Of a stretch of DNA of 64,000 bases, positions 9,052 to 16,486 are shown piece after piece. The translations under genes and the position numbers were made by a program. The stretch covers positions 8,912-72,911 of the forward strand of contig CAYNTS010000001.1 in assembly GCA_964400495.1 (NCBI GenBank), read 5' to 3'. Each line of letters begins with the position of its first letter. The first letter of the stretch is position 1. Below the pieces are notes generated by a model, which saw only the letters and a list, made by a program, of their open reading frames with translations, was not told the origin of the DNA and ran no database searches. The DNA comes from CAYNTS01 sp964400495. GTDB taxonomy: Bacteria; Fidelibacterota; Marinisomatia; SCGC-AAA003-L08; D37C17.

Positions 9052-9701
9052 TTTAAATTCCTAATAATTAAGTAAATAAATTTAACTGTATCTGACATAT
9101 TCCGTATTTTACTTTTGTTGTTATTGTAGATAGTTGAAATAGGCAATTCTTTATATGACCATTTGTTTCGCAATGCTTTTATTAAAAACTCCGATTCAAA
9201 CTGAAAACCCTTTTCATGACATGTTATTTTATTGAATTTTTGTATGTTATACCTTCTATAACCACATTGTGAATCACTTATTGTTACTTTAGTTAATATT
9301 GAAATGATTTTACTTGTAATAAAATTAGATAATCTTCGATGAATTGGCATTGTGGAGTCGAATGTACGCACACCACACACGATATCTAAACTAGAATCAG
9401 CTTCGAGAAAATGTTTCACGAATTTAGGATCATGCTGAAAGTCAGCATCGATTACAATTGCATGCGAAACATTTAGCTTATCTTTTGAGTACGAAAAAGC
9501 TTTTTGAAGAGAATACCCCTTCCCAGTATTTGTATTATTTCTTATGAGTAGTACATTATTTGGAAGGATATTATTTTGAATTTTAATACTTGAGCCATCA
9601 TCAACAATTAGTATTGGAATATCGTATTTAATCAACTTTTGCGTTAATAAATATATTGTATCTTCTTCATTGAATGAAGGAATGATTAAAATTGGTTTCA
9701 T
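9045..9701 (-). CDS. GT2 family glycosyltransferase
   Basis: 218 residues, short for a GT2 enzyme. It starts with KPILIIPSFNEEDTI, has the ILIVDDGSS nucleotide-sugar loop at about 31-38, NTGKGYSLQ at about 58-66 and an AIVIDADFQHDP metal-binding DxD-like motif at about 83-93. The later part has SQCGYRR, as in dolichyl-phosphate mannosyl- and glucosyltransferase-like enzymes. It probably transfers a sugar to a polyprenyl phosphate or glycan on the cytoplasmic face. No membrane segment is obvious. It lies just downstream of the tRNA-Pro terminator. Confidence 0.8.
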   Translation of the reverse strand: MKPILIIPSFNEEDTIYLLTQKLIKYDIPILIVDDGSSIKIQNNILPNNVLLIRNNTNTGKGYSLQKAFSYSKDKLNVSHAIVIDADFQHDPKFVKHFLEADSSLDIVCGVRTFDSTMPIHRRLSNFITSKIISILTKVTISDSQCGYRRYNIQKFNKITCHEKGFQFESEFLIKALRNKWSYKELPISTIYNNNKSKIRNMSDTVKFIYLIIRNLKW

Positions 9702-9710
9702 TTTGAGCTT

Positions 9711-9738
9711 AAAAAAACCTCGAACAATCGAGGTTTTG
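9711..9738 (-). terminator. Rho-independent terminator after tRNA-Pro
   Basis: A perfect 10-bp stem 9714-9723 / 9728-9737 with a 4-nt loop. Read on the minus strand, it is followed by a run of seven T residues (A run at 9711-9717). It sits directly downstream of tRNA-Pro and upstream of the glycosyltransferase, so it probably ends the MerR-tRNA-Pro transcript. Confidence 0.8.
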
Positions 9739-9743
9739 TACTG

Positions 9744-9817
<74 letters not shown>

Positions 9818-9824
9818 ATTGCAA

Positions 9825-10205
9825 TTAGTCCTTAAACTCATTAATTGTTTTCAATAAGTCATCCAAACTTGTTTTTAAATCCTTTAATATTTTAACATCT
9901 GCAGTAGATGAAATTTTTACAATATTTTGAACTGTTTTGTCAGATGCCTCGCCAACTTTATCCATGTCTTTGAAATATTGTTTTGCACCTTTAATAGTGA
10001 ATTTTTTCTCATACAATAGAATTTTAATTTGGTTTATAAGCTGAATATCTACTTTTCTATATGTTCGATTTCCGGCTTTATTTTTTGCTGGTCTTAATGA
10101 TGAAAATTCAGTTTCCCAGTATCGTAAAACATATTGTTTTAAACCAGTTATTTCACTTACTTCGCCAATTGAATAGTATAATTTTTTTATTTCTTTTGCT
10201 TTCAT
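9825..10205 (-). CDS. MerR family transcriptional regulator
   Basis: 126 residues. The N-terminal winged helix-turn-helix is typical: YSIGEVSEITGLKQYVLRYW at about 11-30, then R-P-x-K-N-x-A-G-N-R-x-Y and a second helix with FTIKGAKQYF at about 77-86. The C-terminal part is short, with a possible coiled coil and no cysteine metal-sensing site. It is therefore not a classical metal or redox MerR sensor; it resembles the small MerR-like proteins (HspR/MlrA-like) found in FCB bacteria. The target is unknown. tRNA-Pro follows 7 bp after the stop. Confidence 0.85.
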   Translation of the reverse strand: MKAKEIKKLYYSIGEVSEITGLKQYVLRYWETEFSSLRPAKNKAGNRTYRKVDIQLINQIKILLYEKKFTIKGAKQYFKDMDKVGEASDKTVQNIVKISSTADVKILKDLKTSLDDLLKTINEFKD

Positions 10206-10264
10206 AACTCCAAATCCTTAAAATTCACATATAAAGTATAACTTTAAGTTAAGTCTGTAAAAAG

Positions 10265-10984
10265 TTAATTGCAAAGGAAATCTTTAGCTCCAATAGTAGC
10301 ATTGGCACAGAAGTGAATTAAATTGTCTTTTAAAAGCTCAATTTTCTTATGATATATCTTTTTTCGTAAATTTCTTACTGTATCAATATTGTACACATTT
10401 TGCCTGAAAACAATATTTAAGGTTGAACAATTATTTGGCATTCTAATGCGTGAATTATTATGCAGATACACTGTTTTATATCCTGTTTGAATCAATGCTG
10501 GAAATAATTGTGGATGAATCTTCCCAAAAGGTGGTGTATACGACGAAACTTCCTTGTTTAATAAATCTTCTAATAATTCTTTAGAGACTTGCAGGTCACG
10601 AATTAATTCACTCATTGTCATTTTAGAAGAACTGATATGAAGATGTCCATGCGACCCTATCTCCCATCCATTTTTAGATAATTCAATAAGTTGAGCCTTA
10701 GAAAGGTGTTTTGACCGATTTCTTGTAAAATTAACATCCCAATCAGAATATTCACCAATAAAACTACTTATTTGAAAAACAACTACATTAAATTTGAAAT
10801 TTTTAAGTATAGGAAAGCCAAATTTAAAAACATCTTCAAACCCATCATCAAAAGTAATTGTTAGTTTAGAATTATTTTGGATAGATAAATACTCTAAATG
10901 TTGTTGAAATAATTTAGGTTGAACATTGTTCAATCCTACCATCAAATTATTTGAAATATGATGGTAGGTTAAACACGTTTTAAT
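10265..10984 (-). CDS. Polysaccharide deacetylase (NodB-like), probable ATT start
   Basis: NodB-homology domain with TFDDGFEDVF (metal Asp pair), GWEIGSHGHLHIS (metal His pair) and SYTPPFG. The first usual start codons (TTG at 10945, ATG at 10942) give 226 residues and cut off the family N-terminus. The frame is open up to the ald stop at 10997, and the upstream codons read K-T-C-L-T-Y-H-H-I-S-N-N-L, where Y-H-H-I-S is the first conserved strand of this family. An AGGA lies 6 nt before ATT at 10984, so I place the start there (239 residues). No signal peptide, so it is probably cytoplasmic or acts on a lipid-linked glycan. It is 12 bp after ald. Confidence 0.75.
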   Translation of the reverse strand: MKTCLTYHHISNNLMVGLNNVQPKLFQQHLEYLSIQNNSKLTITFDDGFEDVFKFGFPILKNFKFNVVVFQISSFIGEYSDWDVNFTRNRSKHLSKAQLIELSKNGWEIGSHGHLHISSSKMTMSELIRDLQVSKELLEDLLNKEVSSYTPPFGKIHPQLFPALIQTGYKTVYLHNNSRIRMPNNCSTLNIVFRQNVYNIDTVRNLRKKIYHKKIELLKDNLIHFCANATIGAKDFLCN

Positions 10985-10989
10985 GATAT

Positions 10990-10994
10990 TTCCT
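10990..10994 (-). promoter_or_regulatory. Shine-Dalgarno deciding the ATT start of the deacetylase gene
   Basis: Minus-strand AGGAA, with AGGA at 10991-10994, six nucleotides before the ATT at 10984-10982. It lies just after the ald stop codon (10999-10997). No comparable sequence precedes the TTG at 10945 or the ATG at 10942. Confidence 0.5.
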
Positions 10995-10996
10995 GT

Positions 10997-12109
10997 TTAC
11001 GAAATTGCAAGTTTTGGTGTAACAAAATCAAATCCAAATGCATCTGCAACTCCTTTGTGAGTAACATCGCCTTTATGTACATTTAAACCTGAAAGCAATG
11101 ATTCGGAGTCGTTTAATGCTTGCAAATATCCCTTGTTAGCTAACATTTTTATGTATGGATAAGTGGTGTTTGCTAGTGCAATTGTTGAAGTATAAGGTAC
11201 TGCACCGGGCATATTAGCCACACAATAATGAATTATGTCATTAACTTTATATGTTGGTGTTTCATGAGTTGTTGGATGGCAGGTTTCAACACAACCGCCT
11301 TGATCAACTGCAACATCAACAATTACTGAACCGGGTAACATTAAAGAAAGCATGTCTTCTGTCACTAAGTTAGGTGCTTTAGCGCCAACAACAAGAACTG
11401 CACCAATTAGAAGATCAGTTTTTGGTAGTAAATCCAATATTGTATGCTTGTTTGAATATAATGTAATTACATTTGCTGGCATAATATCATCAAGATATTT
11501 TAACCTGTCTGCAGAAATGTCAAGAATATAGACTTTAGCTCCAAGACCTGCTGCTAATTTTGCAGCATTCATACCAACGATTCCACCACCTAGTACTGTT
11601 ACAGTAGCTGGCTCAACCCCTGGAACACCACTAAGAAGTTTACCAATACCACCCATACTACCTTCTAAACATTTTGCTCCATTTTGAACAGCCATTCGAC
11701 CAGCAACTTCGCTCATTGGAATTAAAAGGGGTAATTGGTTGCCGACTTGCACAGTTTCATAGGCAATTGCGATTGATTTCGAATTAATGATTCCAGTTGT
11801 CAACTCTTTATCAGCTGCAAAATGAAAGTAAGTAAAAACAATTTGATTTTCACGAATCATCTCAACTTCAACTGGTTGAGGTTCTTTTACTTTTACTATC
11901 ATGTCTGCTGATTTAAAAATTTCAGCTGCAGTTTTAATTATTTTGGCACCTGAGTTTACATAATCTTCATTCGTAAACCCACTTCCAATTCCAGCATTGT
12001 TTTCAACTAATACATCATGTCCTAATAAAGTTAACTCCTCAACTCCAAATGGAATCATGGAAACCCTATTTTCATTGTTTTTGATTTCTTTTGGTATACC
12101 GATAATCAT
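10997..12109 (-). CDS. ald: Alanine dehydrogenase
   Basis: 370 residues, the standard length. It starts MIIGIPKEIKNNENRVSM, with the conserved Lys/Arg substrate residues. It has VKVKEPQ at about 72-78, YFHFAADKEL at about 94-103, and a Rossmann motif GGGIVGMNAAK at about 174-184. The late HEtP...NMPGAVP region is present. It catalyses reversible NAD-dependent deamination of L-alanine to pyruvate and ammonia in the cytoplasm. It lies upstream of the deacetylase gene in the same direction (12-bp gap). Confidence 0.95.
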   Translation of the reverse strand: MIIGIPKEIKNNENRVSMIPFGVEELTLLGHDVLVENNAGIGSGFTNEDYVNSGAKIIKTAAEIFKSADMIVKVKEPQPVEVEMIRENQIVFTYFHFAADKELTTGIINSKSIAIAYETVQVGNQLPLLIPMSEVAGRMAVQNGAKCLEGSMGGIGKLLSGVPGVEPATVTVLGGGIVGMNAAKLAAGLGAKVYILDISADRLKYLDDIMPANVITLYSNKHTILDLLPKTDLLIGAVLVVGAKAPNLVTEDMLSLMLPGSVIVDVAVDQGGCVETCHPTTHETPTYKVNDIIHYCVANMPGAVPYTSTIALANTTYPYIKMLANKGYLQALNDSESLLSGLNVHKGDVTHKGVADAFGFDFVTPKLAIS

Positions 12110-12136
12110 AAAACTACCTTTATTTTAATTAATCGA

Positions 12137-14236
12137 TTATTGTTTGCTCGATGTCCTTTCAGGTTTTGGCAAAAGTGCTTTCATACTTAAACTTAAACGA
12201 TTTTTATCATCTACTTTGAGTAGTTTCACTTTTACTTGCTGCCCTTCTGATACGACATCCTCCACTTTGTTTGTTCTTTCCCACTGGAGTTCAGAAACAT
12301 GTACCAAACCATCTTTACCTGGTGCTAATCTTACAAATGCACCAAATTCCATTATTTTAACAACTTCACCATCATAAACTTCACCTGGTGTTAAAACCAT
12401 ACTGTATGATTCAATCAATGCTACAACTGCTTTAATGCTTTCAGAATCCTGAGCTAATACAATACATAAGCCATCTTCTTCAACATTAACTTCACATTCA
12501 TATTGTTCACACACTGCTTTAATATTTTTTCCACCTGGACCTATAAAGTCACCTATCTTATCAACAGGTAATTTTGCTTTTCCAACTTTTGGAGCATGTT
12601 TAGATAATTCAGTTCTTGGACTAGATAGACATTTATCCATTTCACCCAGGATATGTAGTCTTGCATCTTTTGCCTGATATAATGCTTTTGTCATTAAATC
12701 AATTGGCAACCCATCAATTTTCAAGTCCATTTGAATGGCAGAAATACCATCTTTTGTTCCAGCAACTTTAAAATCCATATCACCTAAATGATCTTCGGTT
12801 CCAAGTATATCAGTTAAAATTGAATAATTATTTTCATCTTCTAACACAAGTCCCATTGCAACACCGGCAATAGGATTCTTAATTGGTACACCAGCATCCA
12901 TTAATGCCAAAATTCCACCACATACTGTTGCCATAGAAGATGAGCCGTTAGATTCTAATACTTCTGATACAATTCTAATTGTGTATGGAAATTCTTCAAA
13001 ATCAGGTAATACACCTCTTATTGAGCGTTCAGCTAAATTTCCATGTCCTACTTCTCTTCGTGATAAACCAAAGCGCATTCTAGCTTCACCTACACTAAAT
13101 GATGGGAAATTATAATGCAACATATGCTTTTTATATGTAAGCCCTGCAATATCATCTAACATTTGTTCATCTCGTTTACCACCTAAAGTAACAGTAGCAA
13201 GAGCTTGTGTTTCGCCTCTGGTAAAGAGAGATGATCCGTGAGTCCTTGGTAAAATTGAAGTATCAATATCAATGGGTCTTACCGTTGTCAAGTCTCTACC
13301 ATCTGCACGGGTACCAGCTAAAGTCCGTTTTCGTAAATCTGCAGTAATTAAATCATCAATATAAGATTTGATTTTATTTAAATCATCTGGGTAATCTTCT
13401 TTCATTACCTCGCAAATTTCATCTTTGAAAAAACGAATATCGTCATATCTATCAGCTTTAACTTTGGGATCATTGAGAGGTGCAATTTTGTCTTCAACCA
13501 TTTTTTCAACAGCAGAATTTAACTCAGTGTTTACCTCAAGCAATATAACTTCCCGTTTAGTTTTTCCACATTCTTTTACAAGTTCTTCTTGTAATTTTAT
13601 AATATCTTTGATTACTTCAAATGCATATTGCATTGCAGATAAAAAATCATCCTCAGAAATAAAATCAGCTTCACCTTCAACCATTACAATTGAATCAGAT
13701 GTACCTGAAACTATTATTTCCATGTCACTATTTTCGATTTGTGATATTAATGGATTAACTACAAACTGCCCATCAATTCTACCAATTCTTACAGTTGCAA
13801 CAGGTCCATCCCATGGGACATCCGATACAGCCAAAGCAGCAGATGCAGCTATTGTGCCGAGTACGTCTCCAGCATTTTCATCATCAAATGATAAGACATT
13901 GATGAAAACTTGCGTTTCTGCGTTAAATCCTTTGGGAAACAATGGACGCAATGGTCTGTCGGTTAATCGTGAAGCAATTATCTCTTTTTCACTTGGTCGT
14001 GCTTCTCTTTTGAAAAATCCACCAGGTATTTTACCAGATGCATAAAATTTTTCTCTATATTCTACTGATAACGGAAAAAATCCCCTATCTTCACCTTCTT
14101 CTTTATTTGATGTCGCTGTTGCTAGCAATACAGTTTCTCCATACGTTAACAGAATAGATCCACTTGCTTGTTTTGCCATACGACCAGTTTCGATTGTCAA
14201 GGTTCTTCCTGACAATTCCATGCTTTTTTTAATCAT
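12137..14236 (-). CDS. pnp: Polyribonucleotide nucleotidyltransferase (PNPase)
   Basis: 699 residues. Two RNase PH domains flank an all-helical linker. The first begins at about residue 10 with the ETGRMAKQASGS signature; the second carries RTHGSSLFTRGETQAL at about 333-348. A KH domain (about 557-615, FIGPGGKNIK) and an S1 domain (about 625-690) follow. It degrades mRNA phosphorolytically in the cytoplasm and can work with a degradosome. It follows rpsO with a short gap, the classic rpsO-pnp order. Confidence 0.97.
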   Translation of the reverse strand: MIKKSMELSGRTLTIETGRMAKQASGSILLTYGETVLLATATSNKEEGEDRGFFPLSVEYREKFYASGKIPGGFFKREARPSEKEIIASRLTDRPLRPLFPKGFNAETQVFINVLSFDDENAGDVLGTIAASAALAVSDVPWDGPVATVRIGRIDGQFVVNPLISQIENSDMEIIVSGTSDSIVMVEGEADFISEDDFLSAMQYAFEVIKDIIKLQEELVKECGKTKREVILLEVNTELNSAVEKMVEDKIAPLNDPKVKADRYDDIRFFKDEICEVMKEDYPDDLNKIKSYIDDLITADLRKRTLAGTRADGRDLTTVRPIDIDTSILPRTHGSSLFTRGETQALATVTLGGKRDEQMLDDIAGLTYKKHMLHYNFPSFSVGEARMRFGLSRREVGHGNLAERSIRGVLPDFEEFPYTIRIVSEVLESNGSSSMATVCGGILALMDAGVPIKNPIAGVAMGLVLEDENNYSILTDILGTEDHLGDMDFKVAGTKDGISAIQMDLKIDGLPIDLMTKALYQAKDARLHILGEMDKCLSSPRTELSKHAPKVGKAKLPVDKIGDFIGPGGKNIKAVCEQYECEVNVEEDGLCIVLAQDSESIKAVVALIESYSMVLTPGEVYDGEVVKIMEFGAFVRLAPGKDGLVHVSELQWERTNKVEDVVSEGQQVKVKLLKVDDKNRLSLSMKALLPKPERTSSKQ

Positions 14237-14257
14237 CTTTTCTTCTTTCTTTTCTTC

Positions 14258-14527
14258 TTATTTTCTTATATTTAATTTTTCTATAAATGCTTTATATTGA
14301 GTAGGTCGTTGTGCTTTGATATACTTTAGTAATTTTCTTCTTTTTGATACCATACCTAACAAACCACGCCTACCTGAATGGTCTTTTTTATTATTTTTTA
14401 AATGTGCAGTTATATTATTAATTCTTTCAGTTAAAATTGCAACTTGTGATTCAGCTGATCCAGAGTCATTTTTACTCTTGCCATGTGTTTCAATAATTTC
14501 TGCTTTTTTCTCTTTTTCTATAGACAT
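14258..14527 (-). CDS. rpsO: 30S ribosomal protein S15
   Basis: 89 residues, exact family length. It contains GSAESQVAILTERIN at about 22-36, the H-x-K-D-H-S-G-R-R-G-L-L motif at about 46-55, and R-R-K-L-L-K-Y at about 63-69. S15 is an early assembly protein that binds the central domain of 16S rRNA. It lies 10 bp after ribF and is followed by pnp. In many bacteria S15 represses its own mRNA, but the 10-bp gap leaves little room for a dedicated leader here. Confidence 0.97.
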   Translation of the reverse strand: MSIEKEKKAEIIETHGKSKNDSGSAESQVAILTERINNITAHLKNNKKDHSGRRGLLGMVSKRRKLLKYIKAQRPTQYKAFIEKLNIRK

Positions 14528-14537
14528 ATTTTCTCCT

Positions 14538-15473
14538 TTAATACCTATATTTCAAACAATTTACTTTATCTTTTTCTAATTGGTTTTTTAAGCTTTCAAT
14601 ATTTTTAAACTTAATTTCTTTTCTTAACTGTTTAATGAAGCTAACTGTAATTATCTCTCCATAAATATCAAAATCATCTTCATCTAACAAATGCACCTCT
14701 ATCACAACATCATCTCTTTTGCTAAATGTTGGTCTAGTCCCAATATTACACATCCCAATCATTTCATTACTACATACTTTTGCATTGACTAAATATGCAC
14801 CATTTGAAGGAATAATTAAATTGGGTGAGCTGGGTTGAATATTTGCGGTTGGAAATCCAATTTCAGTTCCCCTATTATTTCCAGAGACTACAGTTCCTGA
14901 TAGCTCATAATGCCAACCTAAATAACTATTAGCAACTTCCATATCACCATTATGGATACAATTTCTAATTTCAGTACTACTTATTGTGTGGTTATCGACA
15001 CAATATTCATCAATAACATGTAATTTATAATCATAAACATTTTCTTTTTGAAGTAATAACTCTTCATTCCCCATACCATTTTTACCAAAATGGTGATCAT
15101 ATCCAACAACAATGTCAGATGGTGAAAAATATTCAATTATTATATTTTCTAAGAAACATTCGGCAGAAATATTTGAAAGCTGATTATCAAATGGTAAAAT
15201 AACTAAAATATCTATTTTATTATCTTCAAACAATTGATTCTTTTTATTCTCATCCACCAAAAGAAATTTTGTTTCAGCTAATTCACTATTGAGTACAAGC
15301 TTTGGATGTGGGTTAAATGTTATCACAACACTTTTTGAGTTGTTTATATTTGCAATACGAATTGTTTCTTCTAGCAATTTTTTATGCCCAAGATGAAGTC
15401 CATCGAAACTACCAATAGTTAAAACAGATGAATCTAATTTTACTATTTCATCTAAACAGCTGTAGATAACCAT
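14538..15473 (-). CDS. ribF: Bifunctional riboflavin kinase / FAD synthetase
   Basis: 311 residues. The N-terminal FAD synthetase (nucleotidyltransferase) domain has TIGSFDGLHLGHKKLL at about 21-36. The C-terminal flavokinase domain has GTEIGFPTANI at about 201-211 and GAYLV...NIGTRPTF at about 225-250. It converts riboflavin to FMN and then FAD. The start overlaps the end of truB by 22 bp. This truB-ribF-rpsO arrangement is common. Confidence 0.95.
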   Translation of the reverse strand: MVIYSCLDEIVKLDSSVLTIGSFDGLHLGHKKLLEETIRIANINNSKSVVITFNPHPKLVLNSELAETKFLLVDENKKNQLFEDNKIDILVILPFDNQLSNISAECFLENIIIEYFSPSDIVVGYDHHFGKNGMGNEELLLQKENVYDYKLHVIDEYCVDNHTISSTEIRNCIHNGDMEVANSYLGWHYELSGTVVSGNNRGTEIGFPTANIQPSSPNLIIPSNGAYLVNAKVCSNEMIGMCNIGTRPTFSKRDDVVIEVHLLDEDDFDIYGEIITVSFIKQLRKEIKFKNIESLKNQLEKDKVNCLKYRY

Positions 15474-16111
15474 TCCTTAAAACCATCTATTTTAATTGCA
15501 TTATCTTCACAATATTGACCTATTTTTGTGCGTTTGAGCGATATCAAATGCCCACAAGTTTTTAATGCAGAAGCAATATCCACACCTAAAGTACGAATAT
15601 AGGTACCTCTGCCACACCTTACTCTAATATTAATCAAATCAGGTGAATATGATAACAATTCAATATCATGAATACTTATATTTCGCGGTTGTCTTTCGAC
15701 CTCAATTCCTTTTCTGGCTAAGGAATACAATCTCTGTCCATTATGTTTTAATGCTGAATACATTGGAGGTATTTGCTGAATGTTTCCAATAAATTTACTT
15801 AATATTGAAATTATTTTCGACTCACTTAATTTCGGTATATCTGAAGTTTTAATAATATTTCCAGTATAATCTTGAGTGTCTGTTTCTTCGCCTAACTTAA
15901 TAGTTGCAATATATTCTTTTTCTAAAGACATAAGTGATTCAACTTTTTTAGTTGATTTGCCAAGACATAACAAAAGTATCCCTTCGGCAAACGGATCTAA
16001 AGTTCCTGCATGTCCCACTTTTGTTGGTTTAATTTGCCCACGTATTTTTTTAACAACATCAAAAGAAGTCCAATCACTTGGTTTCCAAACTGGTAGTATA
16101 GCATTAATCAT
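15452..16111 (-). CDS. truB: tRNA pseudouridine(55) synthase TruB
   Basis: 219 residues, slightly short because the C-terminal PUA-type extension is reduced. The catalytic motif GHAGTLDPFAEGILL (catalytic Asp42) lies at about 36-50. Q-x-P-P-M-Y-S-A-L-K is at about 115-124 and RCGRGTYIRTLGVDIA at about 164-179. It makes pseudouridine-55 in the T loop of tRNAs. The ATG directly follows the rbfA stop. Confidence 0.95.
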   Translation of the reverse strand: MINAILPVWKPSDWTSFDVVKKIRGQIKPTKVGHAGTLDPFAEGILLLCLGKSTKKVESLMSLEKEYIATIKLGEETDTQDYTGNIIKTSDIPKLSESKIISILSKFIGNIQQIPPMYSALKHNGQRLYSLARKGIEVERQPRNISIHDIELLSYSPDLINIRVRCGRGTYIRTLGVDIASALKTCGHLISLKRTKIGQYCEDNAIKIDGFKEWLSTAV

Positions 16112-16486
16112 TTACGCCCCATCAGCTTCATTGTTGATTGAATGTAAAATGGTATTGATTTTTTCAGCTCGTTTTAATGAATCATCATATTGAAATGTTA
16201 ATTCTGGCACAAATTTTGAGTTTAAATTATTGCCTAAATGAAAGCGAATATTTTTTTTCATTGTATTTATTTTATTCAATAAATCATCCGGATTCAACTC
16301 ACTATTCAAAAAACTCAAACTAACTTTAGCTAACCTTAAATCTGAAGAAATTTCAACTTTAGAAACTGTAATTATACCAGAACCAGAAATATCTACATTT
16401 GCAATAAATATATTACCCAATATTTGACGAACTTCGTCAGAATATCTATCCGATCTCTTAAAAGGTCTATTTGAAAACTGAGCTAT
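16112..16486 (-). CDS. rbfA: Ribosome-binding factor A, probable ATA start
   Basis: KH-type ribosome maturation factor that binds helix 1 of 16S rRNA during late 30S assembly. The first usual start (TTG at 16420) gives 102 residues and begins in the middle of the first helix. Upstream codons in frame read R-P-F-K-R-S-D-R-Y-S-D-E-V-R-Q-I-L, the conserved RbfA N-terminus. They lead back to an ATA at 16486 that overlaps the infB stop (ATAG), with AAGAGGA seven nucleotides before it. Starting there gives 124 residues, a normal RbfA length. The remaining body has TVSKVEISSDLRLAKVSLSFL at about 43-63 in the long form. No ATG, GTG or TTG exists in frame between infB and 16420. Confidence 0.85.
   Translation of the reverse strand: MAQFSNRPFKRSDRYSDEVRQILGNIFIANVDISGSGIITVSKVEISSDLRLAKVSLSFLNSELNPDDLLNKINTMKKNIRFHLGNNLNSKFVPELTFQYDDSLKRAEKINTILHSINNEADGA

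Noticed and set aside
10935..10968. Perfect 10-bp inverted repeat with a 14-nt loop near the deacetylase start
   Set aside because: Once the gene is extended to the ATT at 10984 the repeat lies wholly inside coding sequence (codons for Y-H-H and M-V-G), so a regulatory role is not needed to explain it; no T run follows.
13425..14045. 206-residue open frame on the + strand inside pnp
   Set aside because: It is the antisense shadow of the highly conserved PNPase gene, is Ser/Ile-rich without family features, and has no ribosome-binding site.
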